The position numbers were made by a program, and so were the translations under genes. Below, piece by piece: positions 9,101 to 17,409 of a stretch of 64,000 bases of DNA. A model generated the notes under the pieces. That model saw only the letters and a list, made by a program, of their open reading frames with translations, did not search any database and was not told the DNA's origin. This DNA comes from Pseudomonas caricapapayae (lineage in GTDB: Bacteria > Pseudomonadota > Gammaproteobacteria > Pseudomonadales > Pseudomonadaceae): assembly GCF_001400735.1 (NCBI RefSeq), contig NZ_LJPW01000068.1, forward strand, positions 49,876-113,875. Reading direction: 5' to 3'. Positions within the stretch are counted from its first letter, which is position 1, and the number at the start of each line of letters is the position of its first letter.

Positions 9101-10423
9101 TCAGATCCAGGAATGACGGGCAGGCAGAGTGCCGTTCAGATGCCAGGTACCGACTGCGTGGTATTTCCAGCGCACCGGGTCGTGCAGGGTATGAACCCGC
9201 GCGTTGCGCCAGTGGCGGTCGAGATTGAACTCGGCCAGCGTCGCGCGGCTGCCTGCCAGTTCGAACAGCTTTTCGCTGGCCAGCAACGAGATTTCGGTGG
9301 TCAATACCTTGGCACGCGCCACGGCGATGGAGGCGCGTGCTGCCGAGTGCTCGTCGATGGGCGTCGCGTTGATCTCGTCGAGTTCCTGGCCCGCCTTGCG
9401 CAGTAGCGCTTCGGCGGCGTGCAACTCAAGTTTCAGCTTGCCAATGTCTGCGATCACATACAGGTCGTCGCTGGCACGCTCGACCTTGGCATCGATCCAT
9501 GGACGGGATTTCTCGCGAACAAACGCAATCGCATCATCGATTGCACCGCGAGCAATGCCCGCGTCTATCGCCGCCTGGATCAACTGCGATACCGCACCCT
9601 GAATGTTGGGCGTCAGGGACAGACGCCAGTTATCGACCACCTGCCCGGCGTCGACGGCAACGTTGTCGAGCAGCACGGTGCCGCTGGCGGTGGTGCGTTG
9701 GCCAAAGCCCGACCAGTCATCGACAATGCGCAGCCCCGGCGTACCGCGTTTGACAAAGGCCATGATCTGCCGACCCTGATCATCGAGTGCCTTGACCGCA
9801 ACCCAATGTGCGAACAGCGCGCCGGTGGAGTAGAACTTCTGCCCGCTGATGGCCAGATGGTCGCCATGGCTGGTGATCCGTGCCTTGAGTTCCAGTGTGT
9901 TTTTGGTGCCGCGCTCGGGACCGGCGTTACCGATACGCCAGCCGTCCAGCACGCTCTGGAACAATGTCTTTTTCTGTTGCTCGGTGGCACTGCCCTGCAG
10001 CAGGTGCAGAATGCCAAACTGGTTTTGCGGGATTTGCCCCAGGGCGGGATCGGCAGCAGAAATGATCCTGAACACCTCGGCCACCGTGGCGAACGAGACT
10101 TGCGGACCACCGTACGCACGGGGTATGGAAATACTGCCCAGCCCGCTACGAGTGAATTGTTCGATTTCAGCCCACGGCAACGCGCGTTGCCGGTCGCGGT
10201 TGGCGGCATTGATCTGCGCTGACGCTGCCAGTTCGTGGGCGGCGGCTATGGCTTCGGCGTCGTTTTGCAACACCTTGGCCGGGAGCAGACGGGGAGCAAC
10301 GTCAGGTTCTTGTGAAACCTCGACGCTTTGAACCGCTAACGTCGCCGGATCAGACTCGCGTCGCTCACCGTCAATCGTTACGGCCCTGGGTTTATCCACA
10401 GGGGTAGTTGTGAAAGGGACCAT
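9101..10423 (-). CDS. SfnB-family sulfur acquisition oxidoreductase (copy 2, N-terminally extended)
   Basis: A 440-residue paralogue of the next gene, sharing IPRAYGGPQVSFATVAEVFRIISAADPALGQIPQNQF, WSGFGQRTTASGTVLLDNV and LDRHWRNARVHTLHDPVRWKYHAVG. The fold is that of FMN-using DszC-type monooxygenases. About 40 extra residues at the N terminus are polar and low in complexity; I kept the ATG at 10423 because it is the first in frame, but a later internal start would give a length nearer copy 1, so the start is uncertain. It appears to be the first gene of a three-gene unit ending in the DszA-like monooxygenase. Confidence 0.84.
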   Translation of the reverse strand: MVPFTTTPVDKPRAVTIDGERRESDPATLAVQSVEVSQEPDVAPRLLPAKVLQNDAEAIAAAHELAASAQINAANRDRQRALPWAEIEQFTRSGLGSISIPRAYGGPQVSFATVAEVFRIISAADPALGQIPQNQFGILHLLQGSATEQQKKTLFQSVLDGWRIGNAGPERGTKNTLELKARITSHGDHLAISGQKFYSTGALFAHWVAVKALDDQGRQIMAFVKRGTPGLRIVDDWSGFGQRTTASGTVLLDNVAVDAGQVVDNWRLSLTPNIQGAVSQLIQAAIDAGIARGAIDDAIAFVREKSRPWIDAKVERASDDLYVIADIGKLKLELHAAEALLRKAGQELDEINATPIDEHSAARASIAVARAKVLTTEISLLASEKLFELAGSRATLAEFNLDRHWRNARVHTLHDPVRWKYHAVGTWHLNGTLPARHSWI

Positions 10424-10817
10424 CGGAACCTCGTAGCAGTAGACCGCATCAAGTGCGGCTGGAAAACATCACGATGTCCGGTGGTCCGGTGCATATACCC
10501 TAAGCGTGTATAAAAGTTTTTAAAACGTGCTTTTTGGAATAAGCATAGACGGTAATTGTCTGTCGCCAATGTCCGCTCAGTGCCTCACCCTGCGCCCCAT
10601 CAGGCGACAGACTGATGGGCACAATGAAGTGCGAAATGAATACAGCTGACGTCTGAACTATTTCGCACTTTCTTGAACGCTCGGCAGCGGTACAAAACAA
10701 TAATGATGGGTGCGGGGTGATAACGTCTGGTTTTTCGACTATCGCCAGCCCTGTGCTGGCCACGTACAAACATTTCTGACACGTCCCCGGTTATTCCATG
10801 GGCAGTATTCAATCAGT
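10424..10817. other. Intergenic region upstream of the SfnB operon
   Basis: About 390 bases without a convincing gene. It should hold the promoter of the sfnB unit on the minus strand and the 3' end of the neighbouring unknown gene. I see a 7-bp stem CCCATCA (10596-10602) / TGATGGG (10613-10619) without a T run. Short open frames of 60-90 codons overlap here on the minus strand, but they lack ribosome sites and recognisable sequence. Composition is more AT-rich than the flanking genes. Confidence 0.5.
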
Positions 10818-11537
10818 TTAATCACCCAGTGGCTGAACTCTTATTAGCCGGGGCGGTGCCCAGAGGGAGTTGTTGCCCACGCGGTCGATCACGCAGTAAG
10901 TCACTTCAAGTTGCTGCTCTTCACCGCCTTCCCTTATCAGCGCAGGCGGTATGACCAGATCGACAGGCTCACCGACATCTTCGACAGCCAGCGGCGGCAG
11001 GTCCATGCGCAGATCGCCCCAGCGCACGGTGATCTCGTCGTGAGCAGCCATATTCAGATACGGCTCGATGGTCATCGGCAGGCCGCCTTCCAGATGTCGG
11101 CGCGACAGCCCGCGGCGTATGACCGATGGTGCGACATACAGCGGTGCCAGCCCCTGGTTTTCTTCCGTATTGGCACCGATCAGTCGCCCTCCCGGTACGT
11201 TGAGCTTGACCCACAGCTTGCGGCAAGGCGAGGTCACGGGCACGCCACCTATCTTCATGACCCGGTAGTAAGTCCTTGCCTTACCGTTCTGTAGAAAGCT
11301 TTCCGGTACACGTAGGACGCTGGGTTTGCCAAGGTCGGATGCCTTCAAGATTTTTGACGCGACGTAACAGCCGTCCCAGAACAGTTCGATCAGGTCACCC
11401 TCGTCCATGCCTTCGTAGGGGGGCACATGGACAAGGAGTTGAGAGGCGATTCTCACGCCGATGCCGTGTCGGCTGGCCAGCGGTATGGAAGGGGCTGGCA
11501 AGCCCATGGGGGCAGCCTTGCAAAGGTTTTTTCGCAT
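10818..11537 (-). CDS. Hypothetical protein with two related beta-rich modules
   Basis: I do not recognise a named function. The chosen start MRKNLCKAAPMG at 11537 has AGGAGT eight bases upstream, giving 239 residues; the longer open frame (to 11663) adds an AT-rich, unsupported leader. Two modules look related: VHVPPYEGMDEGDLIELFWDG followed by a YYRVMKIGG strand and a KLWVKL end, and then AHDEITVRWGDLRMDLPP followed by a VTYCVIDRVG strand and an RLIRV end. Each resembles an immunoglobulin-like beta-sandwich repeat common in uncharacterised Pseudomonas proteins. There is no clear signal peptide. It lies alone in a low-GC stretch between two sulfur-related units, which suggests insertion. Confidence 0.65.
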   Translation of the reverse strand: MRKNLCKAAPMGLPAPSIPLASRHGIGVRIASQLLVHVPPYEGMDEGDLIELFWDGCYVASKILKASDLGKPSVLRVPESFLQNGKARTYYRVMKIGGVPVTSPCRKLWVKLNVPGGRLIGANTEENQGLAPLYVAPSVIRRGLSRRHLEGGLPMTIEPYLNMAAHDEITVRWGDLRMDLPPLAVEDVGEPVDLVIPPALIREGGEEQQLEVTYCVIDRVGNNSLWAPPRLIRVQPLGD

Positions 11538-12056
11538 GTTTGGGTACTCCTGATAATCAGTAATTAAAGTAAAGAATTGTCGTAAGTTGTCAGGGTCAAG
11601 TAATAAGTGAAGCAATTCAGGCAGCGAGATAAGTACCTTAAATATCCAAGGTGTGGCAAACATTACAAACAGTATGAAATGCGCGCTTGAAAGTTTGCTG
11701 CCTGACTAAATGATCTAAGTGTGTGAGCTAATGGGCTTTGTGAACGCTTGTCAATATGCGAGTGGCGTTTGTCCGTGTTTTACTTGAAAACCAGATACTT
11801 CCTACACGGTATATTTAGAACTGTTGACTCTGCGATAAACAACCGTCCTACCACAAAGTATCAATAGCAACAGGCAGTAACGGGTAGAGGGTTGTTCAGG
11901 AGGGCGTGTTCGGCAAGGAAGGCCTGCCGCAGGCTGGCCGACTACGAGTCAGCTATCAGAACTGACGTAGGTCGTTTTTATTATTTCGATGATTTTTCGG
12001 AAAATTACGCAGGAATCGAGCAAGGATATTGAACGATTGATGCCTCCTGAAATGTA
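11538..12056. other. AT-rich intergenic islet
   Basis: Roughly 520 bases without a supported gene, visibly poorer in G+C than the rest of the window (for example around 11560-11720 and 11960-12060). It should contain the promoter of the unknown gene on the minus strand. A short palindromic stretch GCCTGCCGCAGGC lies near 11920. No transposase, integrase or direct repeat was seen. Confidence 0.5.
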
Positions 12057-12092
12057 AGAAAAAAGCAGCGCCATTGAATGGACGCTGCTTTG
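12057..12092 (-). terminator. Rho-independent terminator after tcyN
   Basis: Read on the minus strand, AAAGCAGCG, a 12-base loop and CGCTGCTTTTTT form a stem followed by T residues. It begins about 20 bases after the tcyN stop and ends the tcyJ-tcyL-tcyN unit. Confidence 0.85.
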
Positions 12093-12111
12093 CAAGAGGC
12101 GATCTGCAGGT

Positions 12112-12855
12112 TCAGGCGCGAGTGCGCTCGAGAAACTGTCGGGTGCGCTCCTCCTGGGGATTGGCAAACAGCGACCTGGCTTCACCCTGCTCGACGATCA
12201 CCCCCTTGTCGATGAAGATCACCCGGTTGGCGACTTCTCGTGCGAAGCTCATCTCGTGGGTAACGATTACCATCGTGCGGTTCTCTTCGGCCAAGGCACG
12301 GATCGTTGTCAGCACCTCACCAACCAGCTCGGGGTCCAGTGCCGAGGTCGGCTCGTCGAACAGAATGACTTGAGGTTCCATCGCCAGTGCCCGTGCAATC
12401 GCCACGCGCTGTTGCTGCCCGCCGGAGAGGCGACGCGGATAAGCATCTTCCTTGCCGGTCAGGCCTACCTTGGCGAGCAGCTTCCTGCCCAGTGCCTCGG
12501 CGGCTTCCCGTGCCACCTTCTTGACCACCACCGGACCTTCAATGACATTTTCCAGTGCGGTGCGATGCGGGAACAGATTGAAGTTCTGAAACACGAACCC
12601 TACCTGTTGGCGCAACTGGCGGATCAATCCTTGCTGCTGGTTCATGGAGCGGGTGCCATCGATCTCGATGTCGCCCACCTTGATCCGGCCGCTGTCAGGT
12701 GTTTCGAGCAGATTCAGGCAGCGCAGCAGGGTGGTCTTGCCCGAACCGCTGGGCCCGATGATGGCGACGACTTCCCCGGCTTCGATACGCAGATCAATGC
12801 CCTTGAGCACCTGATTGCCCTTGAATTCCTTGGTGAGTTTTTCAACGACTATCAT
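12112..12855 (-). CDS. tcyN: Cystine-type amino acid ABC transporter ATP-binding protein
   Basis: ATPase of a polar amino acid importer, 247 residues. Walker [10 protein letters not shown] is at 34-42, the Q-loop FQNFNLFPH near 89-97, the signature RLSGGQQQR at 142-150 and Walker [13 protein letters not shown] near 163-174. It follows the permease gene by three bases and is the last gene of the operon. The assignment to cystine, rather than another polar amino acid, rests on the binding protein and the adjacent D-cysteine desulfhydrase gene; the same arrangement is known in enterobacteria (tcyJ-tcyL-tcyN with dcyD). Confidence 0.93.
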   Translation of the reverse strand: MIVVEKLTKEFKGNQVLKGIDLRIEAGEVVAIIGPSGSGKTTLLRCLNLLETPDSGRIKVGDIEIDGTRSMNQQQGLIRQLRQQVGFVFQNFNLFPHRTALENVIEGPVVVKKVAREAAEALGRKLLAKVGLTGKEDAYPRRLSGGQQQRVAIARALAMEPQVILFDEPTSALDPELVGEVLTTIRALAEENRTMVIVTHEMSFAREVANRVIFIDKGVIVEQGEARSLFANPQEERTRQFLERTRA

Positions 12856-12858
12856 CGG

Positions 12859-13527
12859 TCAGGTCTCCAGATCATGCCGGTTGACCCTGGCTTCCAGCTT
12901 GTTTTGCAAGTGCGAGAGCGCCGTGGCAAGGATCCAGTAGATCAGTGCGGCGGCCAGGTACATGGTGAAAATTTCGAATGTACGCGCGGTGATCAACTGC
13001 GCCTGGCGAAACAGCTCCGGTACCTGGATGGTGGCTGCCAGCGCGGTGTCCTTGACCAGTGAGATAAAGCTGTTGCCCAGCGGCGGCAAGGCCGTACGTG
13101 CTGCCTGCGGGAGGATGGCGCGACGCATCGTCTGCCAGCGCGTCATGCCAATGCTTGCGGCAGCTTCCCACTGCCCGCGCTCCACGGAGCCGATGGCTGC
13201 GCGCAGAATTTCACAGGCATAGGCGGCCATGTTCAGCGAAAAACCGATCAGTGCCGCGCTCAGCGGTTCGAGCTGGATGCCCAGCTCCGGCAGGCCGTAA
13301 TAAATCACGAACAGCTGGACCAGCAACGGCGTACCTCGAAAGAACGACACATAGATGCGTGCTATCCAGTTCACCGGCTTGAAGCGCGACAGGCGCATCA
13401 GTGCCAGGCCGAAGCCCAGCAACAACCCGAAAAACATCCCGCCCAGGCTGAGGAAGACAGTGTAATACGCGCCCTTGAGCAGGAAGGGCGCGGAGTCCAG
13501 CGCGAGCTGAAGGCTCTCTTCAATCAT
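12859..13527 (-). CDS. tcyL: Cystine-type amino acid ABC transporter permease
   Basis: Inner-membrane permease of 222 residues with about five hydrophobic segments. The ATPase-contact loop reads EAAASIGMTRWQTMRRAILPQAARTALPPLGN, typical of the HisMQ/GlnP-type permeases. It overlaps the binding-protein stop by four bases (ATGA), so translation is coupled. As a single permease it probably works as a homodimer with two copies of TcyN. Confidence 0.93.
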   Translation of the reverse strand: MIEESLQLALDSAPFLLKGAYYTVFLSLGGMFFGLLLGFGLALMRLSRFKPVNWIARIYVSFFRGTPLLVQLFVIYYGLPELGIQLEPLSAALIGFSLNMAAYACEILRAAIGSVERGQWEAAASIGMTRWQTMRRAILPQAARTALPPLGNSFISLVKDTALAATIQVPELFRQAQLITARTFEIFTMYLAAALIYWILATALSHLQNKLEARVNRHDLET

Positions 13528-14321
13528 TGTGTGACGTCAGCGTTGAAGTACTTTTCCGACAATTTCTTCAGCGTACCGTCGGCACGCAGCTTGTCGATGG
13601 CCTTGTCGATGGCCGCCAGCAGCTCAGGCTCGCCTTTGCGCAGGGCAATGCCCGATTCCTGGCGGGAGAACGCGTCGCCTGCGGGAACGAGTTTGCTTTT
13701 CGTCTTGGCGGCCATTTCCAGGGCGGCCAGACGATCGACGAGGATCGCGTCGATACGACCTACGCTCAGGTCCTGGATCTTGCTCGGGTCATCGTCATAG
13801 GTTTTGACGATTGCGCCCGGAACGTTAGCTTTCAGCCATTGTTCATAGTTAGTACCCAGACCCACGCCAACTTTCTTGCCGGTCAGGTCTTTAGGCTCCT
13901 TGATCGCGTCGGCGTTCTTCTTCAGAACCAGCGCCTGGATGCCGGACACGGTGTAGGGCTCGGAGAAGTCGTACTTCTTCTTGCGCTCGTCGGAAATGGT
14001 TACCTGATTGATCACCACGTCCAGACGCCTGGAGTCCAGAGCGGCCAGAATGCCGTCCCATTTCGATGGCTGGATTTTGGCCTTTACACCCAGTTCCTTG
14101 GCCAGCGCTTCGGAAAACTCGACTTCGAAGCCCGTCAGCTTGCCGTTTTCATCGACAAAGCTGAATGGCGGGTAGGTGCCTTCAAGGCCCACATTCAGAG
14201 TGCCGCTATCCTTGATTTTCTGCAATTGCTCGCCAGCCATGGCTTGCCCGGCGATACCGGCACCGAGCATCAAGCCCAGTGCGGAGAAAAGAAACGTGCG
14301 ACGAATAGCGGAAATGTTCAT
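13524..14321 (-). CDS. tcyJ: Cystine-binding periplasmic protein
   Basis: Type II periplasmic binding protein of 265 residues with a signal peptide ending near GQAMA-GEQ. Family marks are LNVGLEGTYPPFSFVDENGKLTGFEVEFSEALAKELG and the conserved DSRRLDVVINQVTISDERKKKYDFS, which sits in the cystine/FliY subgroup. It is the first gene of the operon. A TATAGT-like -10 on the minus strand around 14454-14459 would give a leader of about 125 bases, and a long dyad lies just upstream of it. Confidence 0.92.
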   Translation of the reverse strand: MNISAIRRTFLFSALGLMLGAGIAGQAMAGEQLQKIKDSGTLNVGLEGTYPPFSFVDENGKLTGFEVEFSEALAKELGVKAKIQPSKWDGILAALDSRRLDVVINQVTISDERKKKYDFSEPYTVSGIQALVLKKNADAIKEPKDLTGKKVGVGLGTNYEQWLKANVPGAIVKTYDDDPSKIQDLSVGRIDAILVDRLAALEMAAKTKSKLVPAGDAFSRQESGIALRKGEPELLAAIDKAIDKLRADGTLKKLSEKYFNADVTQ

Positions 14322-14471
14322 GCGAGCCCCTTGTTGGTATGGAAGTGTCTGGCCATTTTATGACCCGACTCAAGCAACTTCGTGCTGATTATTCAGCTTT
14401 TTTCAGGCAGTTACGTCAGGTGTAAGGTCAAGTGTTGTGGTCTGCCGGGCGCGACTATATAGCCATCTGCT

Positions 14472-14510
14472 TATGAGGAAAAATAACAAAAAAAGTTATT
14501 TATCCTCATA
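14472..14510. promoter_or_regulatory. 16-bp inverted repeat with A7 loop, candidate operator
   Basis: Left arm TATGAGGAAAAATAAC (14472-14487) and right arm GTTATTTATCCTCATA (14495-14510) match at 15 of 16 positions around seven A residues. It lies between the dcyD stop (14541) and the tcyJ start (14321), immediately upstream of a possible minus-strand -10 (TATAGT, plus-strand positions 14454-14459). The position suits an activator or repressor site for tcyJLN; it could instead be a bidirectional terminator of dcyD, since the A/T runs could supply a U tract. Confidence 0.5.
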
Positions 14511-14540
14511 AAAGGCATAAAAAGCACGTTGGCTGAAAAA

Positions 14541-15539
14541 TCACTGGTCGAACGCATCCGGATAGGCAAACAGCGCTGGCGCGCCGCCCGTGTGCAGAAA
14601 GATCAGAGGGCCGTCGTTGAAGCGTTGACGGCCAATGCCATCCAGCAGACCGGACATGGCCTTGCCGGTGTAGACCGGGTCGAGCAACAGTCCTTCGTGG
14701 CTGGCTACCAGCTTGATGGCAGACAACGTACCGGCGTTCGGTTCGCCATACCTGGGGGCAAAATACTCGTCCCACAATTCGATTTTGAAGTGTTCGGGCA
14801 GCGCCATATCGAGCAGCTCCGCCGTGCGCTCGGCAAGCCCCTGTACTTTGGGCAACTGAGCCTCTTCGCTGCGCGACACGGTCACGCCGATCACCGGCAA
14901 TTGCGGCAATTCGTGAGCCAGCGCCAATGCCAGGCCACTGTGGGTGCCTGCGCTGCCCGAGGCCAGCACCACTGCCGCGAAATCGACGCCGGTCTGTTTG
15001 ATCTGTTCGGCCAGTTCCAGCCCGGCGCGAACGTAACCCAGCGCACCGATCGGGCTTGAGCCACCAATAGGCACCAGATAAGGCTTCTTGCCGCTGGAGC
15101 GCAGGCGCGCAGCCAGCGCATGCAGTTGTTCATCGGCGTTGTCGAGGTTTTCCACCAGCTCGACCTTGGCATCGAACAGTTCCAGCAGCAGGCGATTGCC
15201 GTTTTTCAGGTAACTGGGGTCTTCAGTATCGATGGGGTTTTCCAGCAGCGCCACACAGCCAAGGCCCAGACGCGCAGCCAGCGCTGCAGTCTGGCGCACA
15301 TGATTGGACTGGATGGCACCGGCGGTGATCAGAGTGTCGGCACCCTGCGCCAGCGCATCCGCGGCCAGGTATTCAAGCTTGCGGACCTTGTTGCCGCCCA
15401 GTGCCAGTGTCGTGGTGTCATCCCGCTTGATGTAGATATCGCGATCTGCCCAGACCGACAGGCGCTCAAGCTTTTCCAGAGCCGTTGGCGCGCTGATCAA
15501 TTCCAGGCGATTGAAGCGGGCAAGCTGATTTTTGATCAT
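14541..15539 (-). CDS. dcyD: D-cysteine desulfhydrase
   Basis: PLP-dependent enzyme of 332 residues that converts D-cysteine to pyruvate, ammonia and hydrogen sulfide; relatives include ACC deaminase. The cofactor lysine is K51 in [12 protein letters not shown] and the phosphate-binding loop is [36 protein letters not shown] is the substrate-side motif. Length fits the family (about 330). The downstream cystine importer on the same strand and the divergent serine acetyltransferase point to cysteine metabolism. An ACC deaminase role cannot be excluded by sequence alone, but the context argues against it. Confidence 0.88.
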   Translation of the reverse strand: MIKNQLARFNRLELISAPTALEKLERLSVWADRDIYIKRDDTTTLALGGNKVRKLEYLAADALAQGADTLITAGAIQSNHVRQTAALAARLGLGCVALLENPIDTEDPSYLKNGNRLLLELFDAKVELVENLDNADEQLHALAARLRSSGKKPYLVPIGGSSPIGALGYVRAGLELAEQIKQTGVDFAAVVLASGSAGTHSGLALALAHELPQLPVIGVTVSRSEEAQLPKVQGLAERTAELLDMALPEHFKIELWDEYFAPRYGEPNAGTLSAIKLVASHEGLLLDPVYTGKAMSGLLDGIGRQRFNDGPLIFLHTGGAPALFAYPDAFDQ

Positions 15540-15735
15540 GGTGGTCGATAAGCCGTGTAAAGAGTCACCGGACTATAGGCAGACGTTTCCCGCACGGCAA
15601 CTTATCTGTGCTCACGGCCCGCTTAGTGTATTCCCACAGAAATTGTTGTTTTTTTCGTCTGAATGTTTGCCGTAGAGTGGCCATAGCAGCGACCAGCACT
15701 GTCGGTCGCCACCTTCACATCAAGGAGAGTCAAGC

Positions 15736-16689
15736 GTGAGCGATATTCCAGAAGCATCCGCCGACGGCCGCTCCAGCCACTGGCAGTTGCAGCGGATCGT
15801 CAGCCAGTTGCGCAGTGCGCGTGAAGACTGGCGGGCGCGCAACCGGCGAGTGAGCGGTGAGCACGGTGGACGTGAGCTGCCTTCACGTGCAGCGATGGGC
15901 GATATTCTCGAAGCCCTGAGTGGCGCGCTGTTCCCGATGCGGCTTGGTCCGGTGGACCTGCGCGAAGAAAGCGAAGATTTTTATGTAGGCCACACCCTGG
16001 ATGTCGCGCTCAACGCGTTGCTGGCCCAGGCCCGGCTGGAACTGCGCTACGTGGCCCATCAGCAGGGCGAAGACCTCAAGGGCATCGATGCGCGCGCGCT
16101 TGCGCTGATTCAGGATTTTGCCACGGCGCTGCCAGGCATTCGTCTGTTGCTCGACACTGATGTCCTGGCCGCCTATCACGGTGACCCGGCAGCACGCAGT
16201 GTTGATGAGGTGCTGCTCTGCTACCCCGGCATTCTGGCGGTGATTCATCACCGTCTGGCTCACCATCTGTATCGCGCCGGGTTGCCGTTACTGGCGCGCA
16301 TCAGCTCGGAAATCGCTCATTCTGCGACCGGTATCGACATTCATCCGGGGGCGCAGATCGGTCCGAGCTTCTTTATCGATCACGGCACAGGCGTGGTAAT
16401 CGGCGAAACCGCGATTATCGGTGAGCGGGTGCGGATCTATCAGGCCGTGACCCTGGGGGCCAAACGCTTCCCGGCAGATGAGGACGGCCAGTTGCAGAAA
16501 GGCCACGCGCGGCATCCTATCGTCGAGGACGACGTGGTGATCTACGCGGGTGCGACCATTTTGGGCCGCATCACTATCGGCAAGGGTTCGACCATTGGCG
16601 GCAATGTCTGGTTGACCCGCAGCGTACCAGCGGGCTGCAACCTGACCCAGGCCAATCTGCTGCAACAGGACGATTGCAGCCGCACGTAG
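15736..16689 (+). CDS. epsC: Serine O-acetyltransferase EpsC
   Basis: Cytoplasmic enzyme making O-acetylserine, the carbon acceptor for cysteine synthesis, 317 residues. It starts with GTG at 15736, preceded by AAGGAGA at 15722-15728. The N-terminal helical part contains LLCYPGILAVIHHRLAHHLYRAGLPLLARI; the left-handed beta-helix follows with GIDIHPGAQIGPSFFIDHGTGVVIGETAIIG, including the active-site histidines. It is longer than classical CysE at its N terminus, as in the EpsC subgroup. It is transcribed away from dcyD, with 196 bases between the two starts for both promoters. Confidence 0.92.
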   Translation: MSDIPEASADGRSSHWQLQRIVSQLRSAREDWRARNRRVSGEHGGRELPSRAAMGDILEALSGALFPMRLGPVDLREESEDFYVGHTLDVALNALLAQARLELRYVAHQQGEDLKGIDARALALIQDFATALPGIRLLLDTDVLAAYHGDPAARSVDEVLLCYPGILAVIHHRLAHHLYRAGLPLLARISSEIAHSATGIDIHPGAQIGPSFFIDHGTGVVIGETAIIGERVRIYQAVTLGAKRFPADEDGQLQKGHARHPIVEDDVVIYAGATILGRITIGKGSTIGGNVWLTRSVPAGCNLTQANLLQQDDCSRT

Positions 16690-16701
16690 GCGGCTTTCGC
16701 C

Positions 16702-17409
16702 TCAAATCACTTTCACCGCCCGGCCGATGAACTGAATCGGCCCGGTGGGTTTGCCGATTGGCGAACCGGTGGATTTCTCCAGCGTCAGTTCGAACAACTG
16801 GTTGGGCTGTAGCGGCGGCAGTTTGTCGAGCGGAACATGCAGGCTTTGTCCCGGTTTGACCAGCCCCAGCGAAACCGGACCTTGCCAGTCGTCACCCTTG
16901 GTCCAGAACTCCAGCGCCTTGTCGGCCGGAACCTCGAACACGCCTAGCGGAATAAGCTGGATTTCTTGCGAATTGCTGGCTTGCACGACCCACCCGGGCG
17001 CCTTGTCCTGTGGCCCGACGAGGACCACAAGATAGGATGGCTGCGCCGGTGCGCGGGTCAGCAATGCCATGCCCAGCACCAACGATGCAGCCAGCCCGGC
17101 CCCCGCCAGCCCTCGCCATATCGACAGGTTGTCCCACCAGCGCAGCCGTTGTGTTTTCACTGCCCTGGCGGGCGCGGCCCGCTTCGGCAGGCTGCGTTCG
17201 ATGCGGCCCCACAGGGCGGGTGAAGGCGTGACCGGTTCGGCCAGTTCGGTCAGGGGCAGCAGGCGTTGCTCCCAGGCGTCGATGGCTGCCTGCAAGTCAG
17301 GTTCGCGGGGCAGGCGGCGCTGTACGTCGAGCCTGCCCTGCGCCGACAGCGTGCCGAGCACATACTCGCTTGCCAGCTCATGAAGATTGTCGTTTGAAGG
17401 TCGGGTCAT
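16702..17409 (-). CDS. Anti-sigma factor, RskA-like
   Basis: Single-pass inner-membrane protein of 235 residues predicted to hold an ECF sigma factor inactive. The cytoplasmic part contains LHELASEYVLGTLSAQGRLDVQRRL; one hydrophobic segment (about 98-117) leads to a periplasmic RskA-type domain with APGWVVQAS and ALEFWTKGDDWQGPVSLG. No HxxxCxxC zinc motif is present. The start MTRPSNDN at 17409 overlaps the sigma gene in ATGA; an ATG three codons upstream is possible. The pair resembles SbrI/SbrR of P. aeruginosa in general organisation, but I cannot confirm orthology. Confidence 0.85.
   Translation of the reverse strand: MTRPSNDNLHELASEYVLGTLSAQGRLDVQRRLPREPDLQAAIDAWEQRLLPLTELAEPVTPSPALWGRIERSLPKRAAPARAVKTQRLRWWDNLSIWRGLAGAGLAASLVLGMALLTRAPAQPSYLVVLVGPQDKAPGWVVQASNSQEIQLIPLGVFEVPADKALEFWTKGDDWQGPVSLGLVKPGQSLHVPLDKLPPLQPNQLFELTLEKSTGSPIGKPTGPIQFIGRAVKVI

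Noticed and set aside
10748..10763. Possible sigma-54 promoter for the sfnB unit (GG-N10-GC on the minus strand)
   Set aside because: Only the GG and GC pairs fit, the -12 part is poor (GGGCT), and it lies more than 300 bases from the gene.
10500..10812. Two overlapping short minus-strand frames upstream of the sfnB unit
   Set aside because: No ribosome site, no recognisable sequence and conflicting frames; treated as non-coding.
11949..12185. A 78-codon minus-strand frame overlapping the tcyN 3' end
   Set aside because: It overlaps tcyN and its terminator and has no supporting signal.
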